A stretch of DNA of 64,000 nt from Zeus faber (Eukaryota; Chordata; Actinopteri; Zeiformes; Zeidae). The notes below the pieces were generated by a model. That model was not told where the DNA came from. It saw only the letters and a list, made by a program, of their open reading frames with translations, and made no database searches. Each line of letters begins with the position of its first letter. Positions within the stretch are counted from its first letter, which is position 1. The position numbers and the translations under genes are program-made. Below are positions 1 through 11,825 of this stretch, piece after piece. The DNA lies in the NCBI GenBank assembly GCA_960531495.1, contig OY482866.1:2533201-2597200 (forward strand). The letters are read 5' to 3'.

Positions 1-578
1 AAGGAGAGAAACTCATGGTGTGGCCCCCATCCTCCCCTGACCTCAACCCTATTGAGAACCTTTGGAGTATCCTCAAGCAAAAGATCTATGAGGGTGGGAG
101 GCAGTTGGCATCAAAACAGCAGCTCTGGGAGGCTATTCTGAAATTCTGCAAAGAAATTCAAGCAGAAATTCTCCAAAAACTGACAAGTTCAATGGATGCA
201 AGAATTGTGAAGGTGATATCAAAGAAGGGGTCCTATGTTAACATGTCACTTGGCCTGTTAAGATGTTTTTGATTGAAATAGCTTTTGATTTCAGTAAATA
301 TGACCTCCTAATGGTGCAAATTCAACAAATGACCATTTTCAGTTCTTTACAACCTATAAAATGTTTTGAAACTCTGTTGTGCTTAATAATTTGGAACAGT
401 ACATTTTGAGTTTTTTATTTTTGAAAGAAATGCTGTTATCATTGAGAGGTTTGTTCAATAACATTGAAATTATACCCTAACAGTTGATGACTTAAAAATT
501 ATATTGATTGTCATTTGCATCGACTACTTAGGAAAATCATAGAAAAATATAATTTGCATAATCATTTGGAACGCATTG
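1..578 (+). mobile_element. Tc1-like transposon (family A), 3' part with transposase C-terminus
   Basis: The segment at 15-269 encodes the C-terminal catalytic end of a Tc1/mariner transposase: the [11 protein letters not shown] block, holding the last acidic catalytic residue, is followed by about 60 residues to the family C-terminus. The N-terminal DNA-binding part and the first two catalytic Asp lie outside the window or are absent. The right terminal inverted repeat is at about 551-578 (TTGCATAATCATTTGGAACG core). The same termini occur at 8461-9048 and 50187-51557, so this is the third family A copy here and lies in the opposite orientation. Whether the whole copy is intact cannot be judged because the window cuts it. 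Confidence 0.88.
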
Positions 579-2463
579 TGTATATACACACACATCGTAA
601 AAATCTGATTTTCTAATAGCAGCTCTGGCCTGCAGTGGCAGTAAACGTCTCCCAGAATGCAGCTATGTGTGGCGATAAAATGATACTGTAAGAACAGCCG
701 TTACAGCCAACAGTGACTTCAAATAGGATGTCTATGATAAGCTGCGTCTGCCGTATTTCTAGATCAGTGGCTCAATCGCATTGTTTCACAACTGGTTTCG
801 AACAGGGTAATTATACAACTTTGTCCTGACCAAAAGATGATGAAAGAGAAAATTATAGAATTAACTGTTTGTCCTGAATTATTTCAAACACACGTCCAGC
901 GCTTTCAAATTTAGCTGAAAGACATTTCAATCACTCATTGGCAGCTCCCATTTGAGACCTGCCATGGAAATTGTGCTATTTTAAAGCCTGTAAAGACCTA
1001 ATCTAAGACCTGTCGAATCCACTCTACTCTCAGCCTCGCAGACAAGCCAGATGCTCCCTCATACGCATGGCTGGATAACCACAATAAAGAGGTTGTGAAA
1101 TGCTTTGAATGGTGGAAGGTAATGTGCTCTATATCAGTCTGAATGGATGTTAAAATGGACTCGCTGATTGCACAGCACAATAAATTTACTTATCACGAGT
1201 GTCGATTCTAACTGTAGTTTAATTTAAAACACCTTGTTTTATTGTATTTGAGTCTAGATATTATTCTCGACCAAGTGATTCTGTAAGCATTAAGATAACT
1301 TTAGTCCCTACAACTAATGATGGCTGTTAGGGCAGTGAGTACCCTTTAGCTTACCTTAGCTTAGCGTAAAATGGTGGAACATGCAATGACAGTGCAAAAA
1401 TGTATACTCATCACTACATTCCCTCACTATTTCTATCGTCATGTTTAAAATTTATAATAATCAATATTTATTTCAAAAATATGAGAGTTTAAAATTTAGA
1501 TTTTGATAAGAAAAGCACAGAAATAAAATACTAAAATAATATCATAAAAACAACCAAGTAGCCCATATAGTAGGTGTTGTGTACATTGATATTAAATCAA
1601 TTATTTCACAACCCTGAATGTATTTTATGTTGGTTTCATGAGAATGGGCCACAAAGGCAACTAACAACAAAATCTGAGGGCTAGAAGAACTACAAATGGC
1701 ATCAGTCATAAAGAACAGTTCACAGTGAAGTTGGCACCTTTTTTCTGTGCGTGCGAGGGGGCGGGGTGTGGTGGAGGCTGAGGAAAGATGGAGAGGGGAG
1801 AGATTGATTTGTGCATCCAATCAGTGTTGGGGCTGCGGCAGCAATTAGATAATAGGGCTGGATCAGCAGCACTCAGCCTTCGGAGCCAGTCCATTTGGAG
1901 ATTAGCCTGTAAAAGCAAATTTCATTGGACTGCTCTATTTCTGTTTTCTGCCTGCTCATGTCTGTATAACCTCTCCCTTTCCTCTGCACTGCCTTCTCTC
2001 TCTCTGTCTCCATCCTTATATCTCTATCTTTCTCTCCGTTCGCCTTGTCTGCTCGTACTGGCTCCTCTCCTCTATATGATGCATGATTTATTTTCTTCCT
2101 TCCTCTATATTATCTGTGTGTGTGTGTGTGAGTGCTTAAGGCAACAAAAATCACAAAGTTGCAAGATTTACAAGATTTACTGTAATTGTATTACAGAATG
2201 CAAGTGTGCAAATGGTAATGCAAGCAATGGGTAACTATGCATTTGCAATGTTGCATTATAAGATTACAACCACAATGCAAAGTACAGATTATCACCAAAT
2301 GTTGCTTTATTTACATTTTTTTTTTTTTTTATATATTTTATCTCTATGATAACGTAATCTGATGAATATCATGGATGGGAGTTCCCCCTGCTACTAAGAG
2401 ATGGTAAGATTGTGGATTACTGAATCTTAAAGTGTAGCTATATAATGTAACTAACATTGGCAG
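579..2463. other. Non-coding DNA, no gene recognised
   Basis: No coding region or RNA gene is recognisable. The stretch is AT-rich with no long repeat that I can name. A less AT-rich sub-block at about 1740-1960 looks like unique sequence and could be a conserved non-coding element, but only alignment with other fish could show that. Short open frames here have no recognisable protein character. Confidence 0.5.
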
Positions 2464-2464
2464 T

Positions 2465-2506
<42 letters not shown>

Positions 2507-2507
2507 T
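2464..2507. repeat. (GATA)n microsatellite
   Basis: About eleven uninterrupted tandem copies of GATA. It is a simple sequence repeat and is expected to vary in length between individuals. Confidence 0.97.
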
Positions 2508-2829
2508 CAATCAGAAAGACATAATAAACAAATAGAGATGGATCAAAGGAAGGCAGGGCGGTTCTGCAGCAGTGAGTTTTTAAGGGTGCTCTGTATTGAT
2601 TATGTTTCCCACTGGGACCTGCAATATATCACCACCACTCACTCTCCCTCTGCAATTAATCCTCCCTAATTCACTTAGAACTATTATCCATTACGCCAAG
2701 GCAGGCACACAGTTTCTGCAACAGCGAGGGAGAGATAAAAAAAGGAGAGGAAAGGGATAGAACTTGATTGTTTAAGTAGGGGAGCAGTGGACATCAGTGA
2801 TCAATTGCTGGTCATGGGAGGGGGTGAAA
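2508..2829. other. Non-coding DNA, possible conserved element
   Basis: No gene. The part from about 2570 to 2720 is not simple repeat and contains TAAT-type homeodomain-like cores (AATTAATCC). I see no further support for a regulatory role. Confidence 0.35.
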
Positions 2830-2858
2830 TGTGTGTGTGTGTGTGTGTGTATGTGTGT

Positions 2859-2904
<46 letters not shown>

Positions 2905-2946
2905 GTATATATATATATGTATATATATATGTGTGTGTATATATAA
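2830..2946. repeat. Compound (TG)n / (TATG)n / (TA)n microsatellite
   Basis: Alternating purine-pyrimidine simple repeat, first TG, then interspersed TATG, then TA. The His/Thr-rich and Tyr/Ile-rich open frames across it are artefacts of the repeat. Confidence 0.96.
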
Positions 2947-3746
2947 ATAGAAAGTGAGTATGCCGTCTGTGCATGTTGATATGCATGCTTATATGCCCCT
3001 CTTTCCTCTCCCGTCTGACCTAGCTTACTGCCCATAGTCATTCTCCCCATCAGATTGTACTGGAGATACGGCGGAATGGGCCCTCTTTGGATGTCAAGTC
3101 AGGCATTGAACATTAAGGGCAACACAATTGCCAGTCATCATGAGGTTAATAACCGTTACACTAGAGCAGTAGCCCTTTCCCACATCCAACCCACGCTAAC
3201 TGATTCTAAACCCTTCTTTCCATTGCTTCGGTGATAGTCATTATTCTCGAAGCATTAGCGATTAAACTTTCACGTGATAGAATTGGATGCTTTGATGCAC
3301 AGACAAAGGTTTATTTTTTTTATATTGCAGCAATGAACTTCGAGAAGAGCGGCCTCATTGATCGGCCGGTGTGGTTGCCTGCATTTATAACTCTGCGGCT
3401 CCCTCCATCCTCAGTTGTGTCTGCTGATGTCATTTGGCCCGAGCAAAAATAAGGTGACAGAGAACTATAGCGTGCGTGCGTGTGTGTCTGAGTGAATGAG
3501 TGCCTGCGTGCGTGTGTTTTAAATGTATCCTGGGGGATGAAGACAAGGTTGGACAGGTCAGTCTCCAGGCACTCTACTTGATTAGCAAATATATCTTTAC
3601 TGCACACGCCTCCTCCGCTCTCGCCCCCGCTTCATCTTAATGCTTCCCTCTTCCACTCTCCACCCCACCCCTCCTCTCATCCCTTCCTTCCTTTCCCCTG
3701 TTCCACATGTTAAGTTTCACTGCACTGTACTATGGCAAGCCATTTG
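2947..3746. other. Non-coding DNA upstream of the palindromic MITE
   Basis: No gene recognised. 3050-3460 is mixed-composition, apparently single-copy sequence. 3465-3515 is a short degenerate CGTG/TGTG tract and 3600-3700 is pyrimidine-rich. A small open frame across 3231-3452 has no recognisable domain. Confidence 0.4.
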
Positions 3747-3954
3747 AACATTTAATCCATAGGACATTGTTTCTAGTAACAATTGGAATGGTTACTAGTA
3801 TCTAATAGTATCTAATAAATAAGTACTAGTACCTCATACATTTTGACGAGTAAAACTAAAATAGTTACTACTATCTGTTGGAATAGCAACTAGTAACTAA
3901 TATATAGTGACTAGTGACTAAAATGTGAGTAGTTTGTCCTTTGGATTAAATGTT
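3747..3954. mobile_element. Palindromic MITE-like element
   Basis: The 20-bp arms at 3747-3766 and 3935-3954 are inverted repeats of each other with one mismatch (AACATTTAATCCATAGGACA in the left arm). The interior has many ACTAGTA/TACTAGT-type motifs and no open frame, as in foldback-type non-autonomous DNA transposons. The family is not recognised and target-site duplications were not established. Confidence 0.6.
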
Positions 3955-4078
3955 AAATCAGCTTGCTATACTGTACCACCTTCACCCAAACCACTTCCCC
4001 TTGCATCCACGCATCTTCTAGTGGAGGCAGACGTGCACATGCATGCACCTGCGTAAGTGCATGTATAAGTACACCCAT

Positions 4079-4080
<2 letters not shown>

Positions 4081-4112
<32 letters not shown>
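4081..4112. repeat. (CA)n microsatellite
   Basis: An uninterrupted CA tract of about sixteen units. Confidence 0.95.
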
Positions 4113-4114
<2 letters not shown>

Positions 4115-4689
4115 TACATACACACATACTCCATGAGCAGGGGAGAGAGTGGCAAACCTGGGGAGTAGGGGAAGAGAAGGAAGGTATAGAGGAGGGTACA
4201 TTACACAAAATTGTCATTTTGTGCAGTAAGATGGAAGTACATTTCAAGATGAGAAAATCTTAATTTAAAGTAGTTTTCAGAATGTTTGGTTATAGGAAAG
4301 CATTAAAAGGGAAAGGGTTTATTGCTATAGGCGAAAAGTGAAACACTGTCCCTGGGAATAATTTATTTAAGAACACACTTGTTCTTCGTAGCTTGCGCAC
4401 CAAAAAAGAGAGAGTGAGAGACTTTGACTTTAAAGGTTCCTTTATCTTCAGTAAATAATGTCACAGCAGCAGCAACTTGATCACGAAGGAACCAGAACAA
4501 CACCAAAAACCAGAGACAGATCAGTCAGCTGGTAAATCGTCAGCAAGAGCACAGACATCCCTCTTCAGAGATAACTAGGTCCTCAGGGATCTGTTGATTT
4601 CTTCACCGGGTTTGAGACAGCTGTTCACTATAAGGACAGCTCCCCTTTTAGCCCAGACTTCCTCCTTTGCACAGTTTACCTCCAGAGAG
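4113..4689. other. Non-coding DNA, possible LTR-like stretch
   Basis: No gene. About 4370-4640 resembles teleost LTR ends in composition (purine-rich GAGAGTGAGAG next to a GCTTGCGCACC block), but I found no paired copy in the window, so this remains a guess. Confidence 0.3.
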
Positions 4690-5470
4690 AGAGCGTATGT
4701 ACGTACGTAAACGTACCAGTTCCTCTGTACACATGCAGCGCATTCCCGTTCGACGGGGTTCTCTCGCGAGAGCTTGGCGTGTGCTGGTTTGACTTGGTGC
4801 CAGGATCTCGCGAGGAGTGTTGATTAGCAGCGCCCCGCCCCCTCCCGTCACTTCGGCACCGTACGGCTGCCCGGGCGCTCCTGCTCCGTCTCCGCTCCAA
4901 CGCGTCGGGGGCATTTATTTAACGTTTCCTTGTCAGGCAACCGGTTCGGGATACCCTCGCAACCTGGGAAAAGCTGCCTTTATTGCGTTTGGACCTCGTG
5001 TTTTTTTTTTTTTTTTTTTGGGGGGGGGTTTTCGTGTCCGCCTTCCAGCAACAGCGGAGCGGGAGCAAATCAGGGCGAGAGGGAAACGGCGACTCTACGC
5101 GAGCTCCCAGGTAAGACCGCTCAGCCCGCGGGACACTACGCGACGCCCCCCCGCCCCCCACACACACACACGCACTCTGTGCTTTTATGCGTTACGCATC
5201 TCATACACCGGGAGACCGTGACTGCACATGGCTGAGCTATTTTCCCCAAAAAAATTGAGAGTCTGCATTTGACGAGCGAGAACACTGGGTCGATTTTGGT
5301 AGAACTCGTCCTTTTATGCGCGTCCGCCTTGACGGCTACGGCTGCGACCTGAGCCCCCGTCCGTAGGGCATCGGAAGAGATGATCGCGATAAGGGTTGGT
5401 GTTACGCGATGCGGTATCGATATCACGTAAACTGACGTTCGTCGCAAGTTTCGTTCGTGACACCTTTGGT
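4690..5470 (+). promoter_or_regulatory. CpG-rich island with candidate non-coding first exon
   Basis: This is the only clearly CpG-dense, GC-rich stretch in the first 11 kb. It ends a purine-rich, 5'-UTR-like segment with a strong splice donor: CCCAG at 5106-5110 followed by GTAAGA from 5111. The next gene on this strand with an unexplained upstream acceptor is ache (acceptor just before 45439). A long first intron of about 40 kb linking them is an inference from position and strand only. The open frames across the island start and stop arbitrarily and have no domain. It could be the promoter of another transcript on either strand. The poly-T/poly-G run near 5001-5030 interrupts it. Confidence 0.42.
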
Positions 5471-5561
5471 GTTAATGGTATGTCAATGTGTCGCGGTGTA
5501 GGGAATTTTGGAACATATATTTTACAGTTGCGTTAAACTCAAAATTGTATTCCACAAAATC

Positions 5562-5657
5562 ACTATCTATCTATCTATCTATCTGTCTATCTATCTATCT
5601 GTCTATCTATCTATCTATCTGTCTATCTGTCTATCTGTCTATCTGTCTATCTATCTG

Positions 5658-5731
<74 letters not shown>

Positions 5732-5732
5732 A
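5562..5732. repeat. (CTAT)n microsatellite with CTGT variants
   Basis: About 43 tetranucleotide units with interspersed CTGT in the first half and pure CTAT in the second, giving Ser/Ile/Tyr/Leu repeat frames with no meaning. The pure 3' half suggests recent expansion there. Confidence 0.97.
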
Positions 5733-7695
<1,963 letters not shown>

Positions 7696-7928
7696 GTGTC
7701 CCACCACAGCAAAAGCCGCCATCTCGCGCATTTCTGAAATCGCCAGGAGCAGCCAAATAAGTTGAAAAAACCTTTCTTGAACGAAAATTAGATTTTTCCC
7801 GATTTGTGTTCCTTTGTGCTTATTTTTTTTATCTCAACGTATTTTCAAAACCAAGTTTGATTTATAAATAGTAGATAAATGTTAAACTGTTGAGTTAAAT
7901 ATTCCGGTTAGATTACATGGGGAAACAC
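7696..7928 (-). repeat. Unclassified interspersed repeat, copy 1
   Basis: Read on the - strand, this matches 30660-30866 on the + strand over more than 200 bp. The match runs from a GTTTCCCCATG start, through CTACTATTTATAAATCAAAC and CTTATTTGGCTGCTCCTGG, to a TGCTGTGGTGGGACAC end. No protein-coding capacity is visible. It is shared only between these two places in the window, so it is an interspersed family, but I cannot name it. Confidence 0.75.
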
Positions 7929-8460
7929 AAATTGTGCAATCAAGTGCGTTCATACATGTACGGAAAAAAAAATGTCTGTTGGTGTGAATTAAATGAGGTA
8001 GGTGTGAAAGCACCCTCTAGGAATCCGATAAGGACCGTTATTTTTCTGAGTGCAGCATAGCCATGCCCTCCCTGTCTTGCTATCATTGAGTAATTGCATT
8101 TGTTGTTCAAGTATTTCCAGTGGGCCTGCTCGATGTTGCGGAGCTTTGCAGTGTGCAAATTACAGCCTAAATTGGAATTTACAGTCCAGTGATGCTTTAA
8201 AAATACATGTACAAACTAGGGAAATAGGGAAGGTTGTATAGTCGGAACTAAATGTTCCGACTAAATCGACTGTGTTCTGTCTTTTTTGTAATGGCCTATT
8301 CAAAACGTTCTAATAAATTTAGTATTTTACAAATAGCCTCTTTAAAACGATCAAAATAAAATAAAAAACTAACAGTACTTTTTTTCAAATGGGAGAGGGA
8401 GCGAGTGTGCATCTGCACTGTTGCCACAGTGTGTAAGGCTGGATTTGCCATTCAATTGTA

Positions 8461-9048
8461 CATCGCGTTCCAAATTATTATGCAAATGATATTTTTCTCT
8501 GATTTTCCTAAATAGTCGATGCAAATGACAGTCAGTATAATTTTTTTCAGTATACATTCATACAGACATTCAGTATAATTTGAATGTTATTGAACAAACC
8601 TCCCAATGATAACGGTGGGGATGGTAGCTCAGGCGGTAGACCTGGTGGTCTAGTGCTCTAAAGGTTGCTGGTTCGATCCCAGGCTCCTCCTGCTAGCATG
8701 CTGTAGTGTCCTTGAGCAAGACACTTAACCCCTAATTGCTCCTGATGGCTGCGTCCGTCGGTGTTTGAACAATTGTAAGTCGCTTTGGATAAAAGCGTCT
8801 GCTAAATGTAATGTAATGTAATAACAGTATTTAAAAAAAAAAAAAACTCAAAATGCACTGTTCCAAATTATTATGCACTTAACAGGCCAAGTTACATGTT
8901 ACAGGACCCCTTATTTTATATCACCTTCACAATTCTTGCATCCCTTGAACTTGTCAGACACAAACCATCCATGAGTTTAATTGAAAAACAAAAAATTAAA
9001 TGTTTATGACACTTAAATCCAATTTGCATAATAATTTGGAACGCAGTG
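8461..9048 (-). mobile_element. Internally deleted Tc1-like transposon (family A), non-autonomous
   Basis: Both terminal inverted repeats are present (left GCGTTCCAAATTATTATGCA, right its complement near 9022-9046) and a TA flanks the left end. The subterminal regions match those of the 50187-51557 copy in the same orientation, but the transposase interior is missing: sequence jumps from the segment encoding the transposase C-terminus near 8960 directly to the opposite subterminal region. It could only be mobilised in trans. A SINE is inserted at 8614-8820. Confidence 0.85.
8614..8820 (+). mobile_element. tRNA-derived SINE with target-site duplication
   Basis: The head has pol III promoter boxes: an A-box-like TGGTAGCTCAGG and a B box GGTTCGATCCC. 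The body carries the fish SINE segment CTTGAGCAAGACACTTAACC. The tail has GCTTTGGATAAAAGCGTCTG and then (AATGT)n. Direct repeats ATAAC at 8609-8613 and 8821-8825 flank it. It interrupts the deleted Tc1 copy, so it inserted later. It is not a functional tRNA gene. Confidence 0.9.
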
Positions 9049-10506
9049 TTTTTCTATTTTTATAAATAATTTATTATAAATGTTTTGACTAACATTAGCG
9101 AATCAATTCACCTGTGATAAGCAATTAAGTTCAATATAATTTCATCCAGTTTGGTGTACAGTGAACACACATTAGAGAGAAATATTAACGATGTGCCGCG
9201 TCAACAGAGACACTGGCGTGTCTCCCTGGCAGAAAGTGGGAAATAATCCCAACCTCCTCTAGTGCAGAGGTTCCCAACCACCGGCTCATGGACAGTGCCA
9301 GGCCGCGGGGCATTTGCCACAGGACCGTGAGAACATGGGCGGGATTTCTTTTTGCTCTCTTTTTTGCTACGTCCACATACATCCTCTTTTTTGCACAAGT
9401 GAATGAGCTGCATGCGCTGCTGCTCCGTCTGTCGCTCTCCGGCGTGGGGGGTGTGGCAAAATGGAAATTTTCCTGGATGTGTGGATAATGAAACTCACTT
9501 GCGGTGCCGGAAAGGTTACCTGTTGTTTACAGGGAACTATGTGTGAAAGGGGCTAAACAATTGCATAGCCGTCAGTACTGGAAAAAAAATACACGTTTAA
9601 ATCGGAAATCGAATCAAATCGTGACCTTAAAAAGTCAAATTGAATTGTGGATTTCGAGAATCGTGACATCACTAGTATTAATGCAAATTGAGAACCATCC
9701 AAAATATTTATGGCTTACAATATGGCAGCGGATCTCGTGTTCTTAACTTCTGAATGACTTAAAAATCACAGTAAATGTCAAAACATCTCTTTCACAGCCA
9801 GTGTTTAATTCTGCAAATGCAAAGCTCTCTTCACTGACACTCATTCACTGAGCAAATTTGCTTATTAACAATCCATAACGTGTATATACACACACATATT
9901 CACAAACACACATTTTGTGTGTTTATATTTATATATAAAATTCAAACATTTTTATTTACAATTTAAATGACATTCGAATATCGAACCATCGACAGTCCTA
10001 GTCGCCAGAAGTGTGAAAATGATCATACCACCATAGCCTCCATTACGATAATACGGAATAAAACATAAGGACCATGGACTCCTGTCTCCACAGGGCACTT
10101 GGCCGCAGTGATGCTGGGCATCACAGTCTGGAGAGGCAAAGAGGACAACATCTGCCAAAATCAGAGATGCCATGCTCAGCCCCCAAACTGGATACACTCC
10201 ACCTCTCAGCTATGCCTTTATATCCTGAAATAAAGCTAGCTCCACGTTATCTGGCTACTTAAAAATGCTGCATTAAGGAACTGGGTGAAGCTTTACATTT
10301 GAAAGAGCTTTCAGTGCAGCAAGCCGCCTTCGAATTAAATTCATTTTTACGTGTTCCGGAATGTTATACTGTTATTATGAAAACAAACAAGTAATTGGTT
10401 TATTTTGGACCCCATGGACCAGTCACTGGACCATAGGCTGGCTCTGAACCATGTGCCATACAATGCCCTGGTTTGATCTATCCAAAGATAAATCCAAAAC
10501 ACTCAA

Positions 10507-10508
<2 letters not shown>
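9049..10508. other. Non-coding DNA with hAT-type relics
   Basis: No gene recognised. Around 9266-9345 the sequence GAGGTTCCCAACCACCGGCT, followed by GC-rich GGCCGCGGGG, resembles the end of a common fish hAT-type element. About 9590-9690, with repeated ATCG/AATCGAATC words, resembles another DNA-transposon edge. Neither has a visible partner end. Confidence 0.4.
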
Positions 10509-10709
<201 letters not shown>

Positions 10710-11825
10710 GTATTTGAGTGAGAGATCACCCAACTGCTGCCAACCATCTCCCATTTCTGTTGGAAAACGCAGCTTGCTACTTAAAAGCTACTCGTTCCCT
10801 TATCAAAATAGCCACTCCTCTGGCTTTTGCTACAAAACTGGAATGATAGATCTGGCTCATGGATCTACTTCTCAGTCTTAAGTGCTAGTACCTTATTAGA
10901 TGGGTTTCCTGTGACAAAATTATATCCGCGTGCAACAGTTTTAAATGAGATTGAAATTTCCCCCCTTTTAACTGGTTTGTTTAACCCATTCATCTTCCAT
11001 GATGTTAATGTGATTACCCTCCTTGCCTGGCTTGCCATACCCGAGTTTCACAATCTTGCCTTCCATTCCAAGTAAAATGGCACTCCTCCCATCAGCCAAC
11101 CTCCTTATCCCTTTCCCCCTAACTCAAAATCATGTTTTTTTTTCTTCTATATTTATATAGAAAAAACACGGGTTCACATATTTTCCTCCATGGAACCTAA
11201 AGGTGCTCCGATGAGAATTTTTGGGACTGATCACCAAATGCTGGAAGCAGTATCGGCCGGTAATGATCACAGGGTCTATTTGAAGCCTTCTAACAACATT
11301 GTATATTAAGTATTTAAATTAAGTTATAACGGGACTTAATTTTAGTAAATACTTTTCTTGTAATAATGAATCCTGCAATTCTGTAACAGGGACACTTGGT
11401 GTGGTACCGGAATGGTAAGCGCTTACGCTGAGGCCGTCAGTTGAGTAGGCAGTCCTTCAAGTGAACCAGGACACATTCACGTTTACACTGGCCAAATAAT
11501 GTGGCCCAGACCACCCTGAATATGGTCTGAGCGAACGGATCTCAAACTGCATTGAGGACACATTGGGTTTACATCTGGCATTAGAGCTGTCAACTTGTGA
11601 GCAGCACATTGGGCCTCATTCACAAACAGGGCGCCTTGCTGTGCTTAAATTGCACGTATGCACGTTCTAAGCTAGAATTTGGGATCCATCAATATTTGCT
11701 TACTTGAATTTGTTCTTACTTTAGGAGCTTATTTAGAACAGCCTTGAGGCGCTTGTATGTGAGAGTCCTGGAAAATTATATTGCCAACCTTTAAATCGAT
11801 GCAATTGTCATATTAGAATCACAAT
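10710..11825. other. Non-coding DNA with one hAT-type end
   Basis: No gene recognised. At about 11201-11280 the sequence GGTGCTCCGATGAGAATTTT and a following TATCGGCCGGTAATGATCAC resemble the terminal region of a hAT-type element common in fish. The other end was not found. Confidence 0.4.

Noticed and set aside
4817-5235. Two open frames of 100 to 134 codons in the CpG island
   Set aside because: GC-rich composition keeps frames open; no conserved domain, and they cross the proposed splice donor and homopolymer runs.
8614-8700. tRNA-like sequence with A and B boxes
   Set aside because: It is the head of a SINE with a body, tail and target-site duplications, not a tRNA gene. The same holds for 18926-19000.
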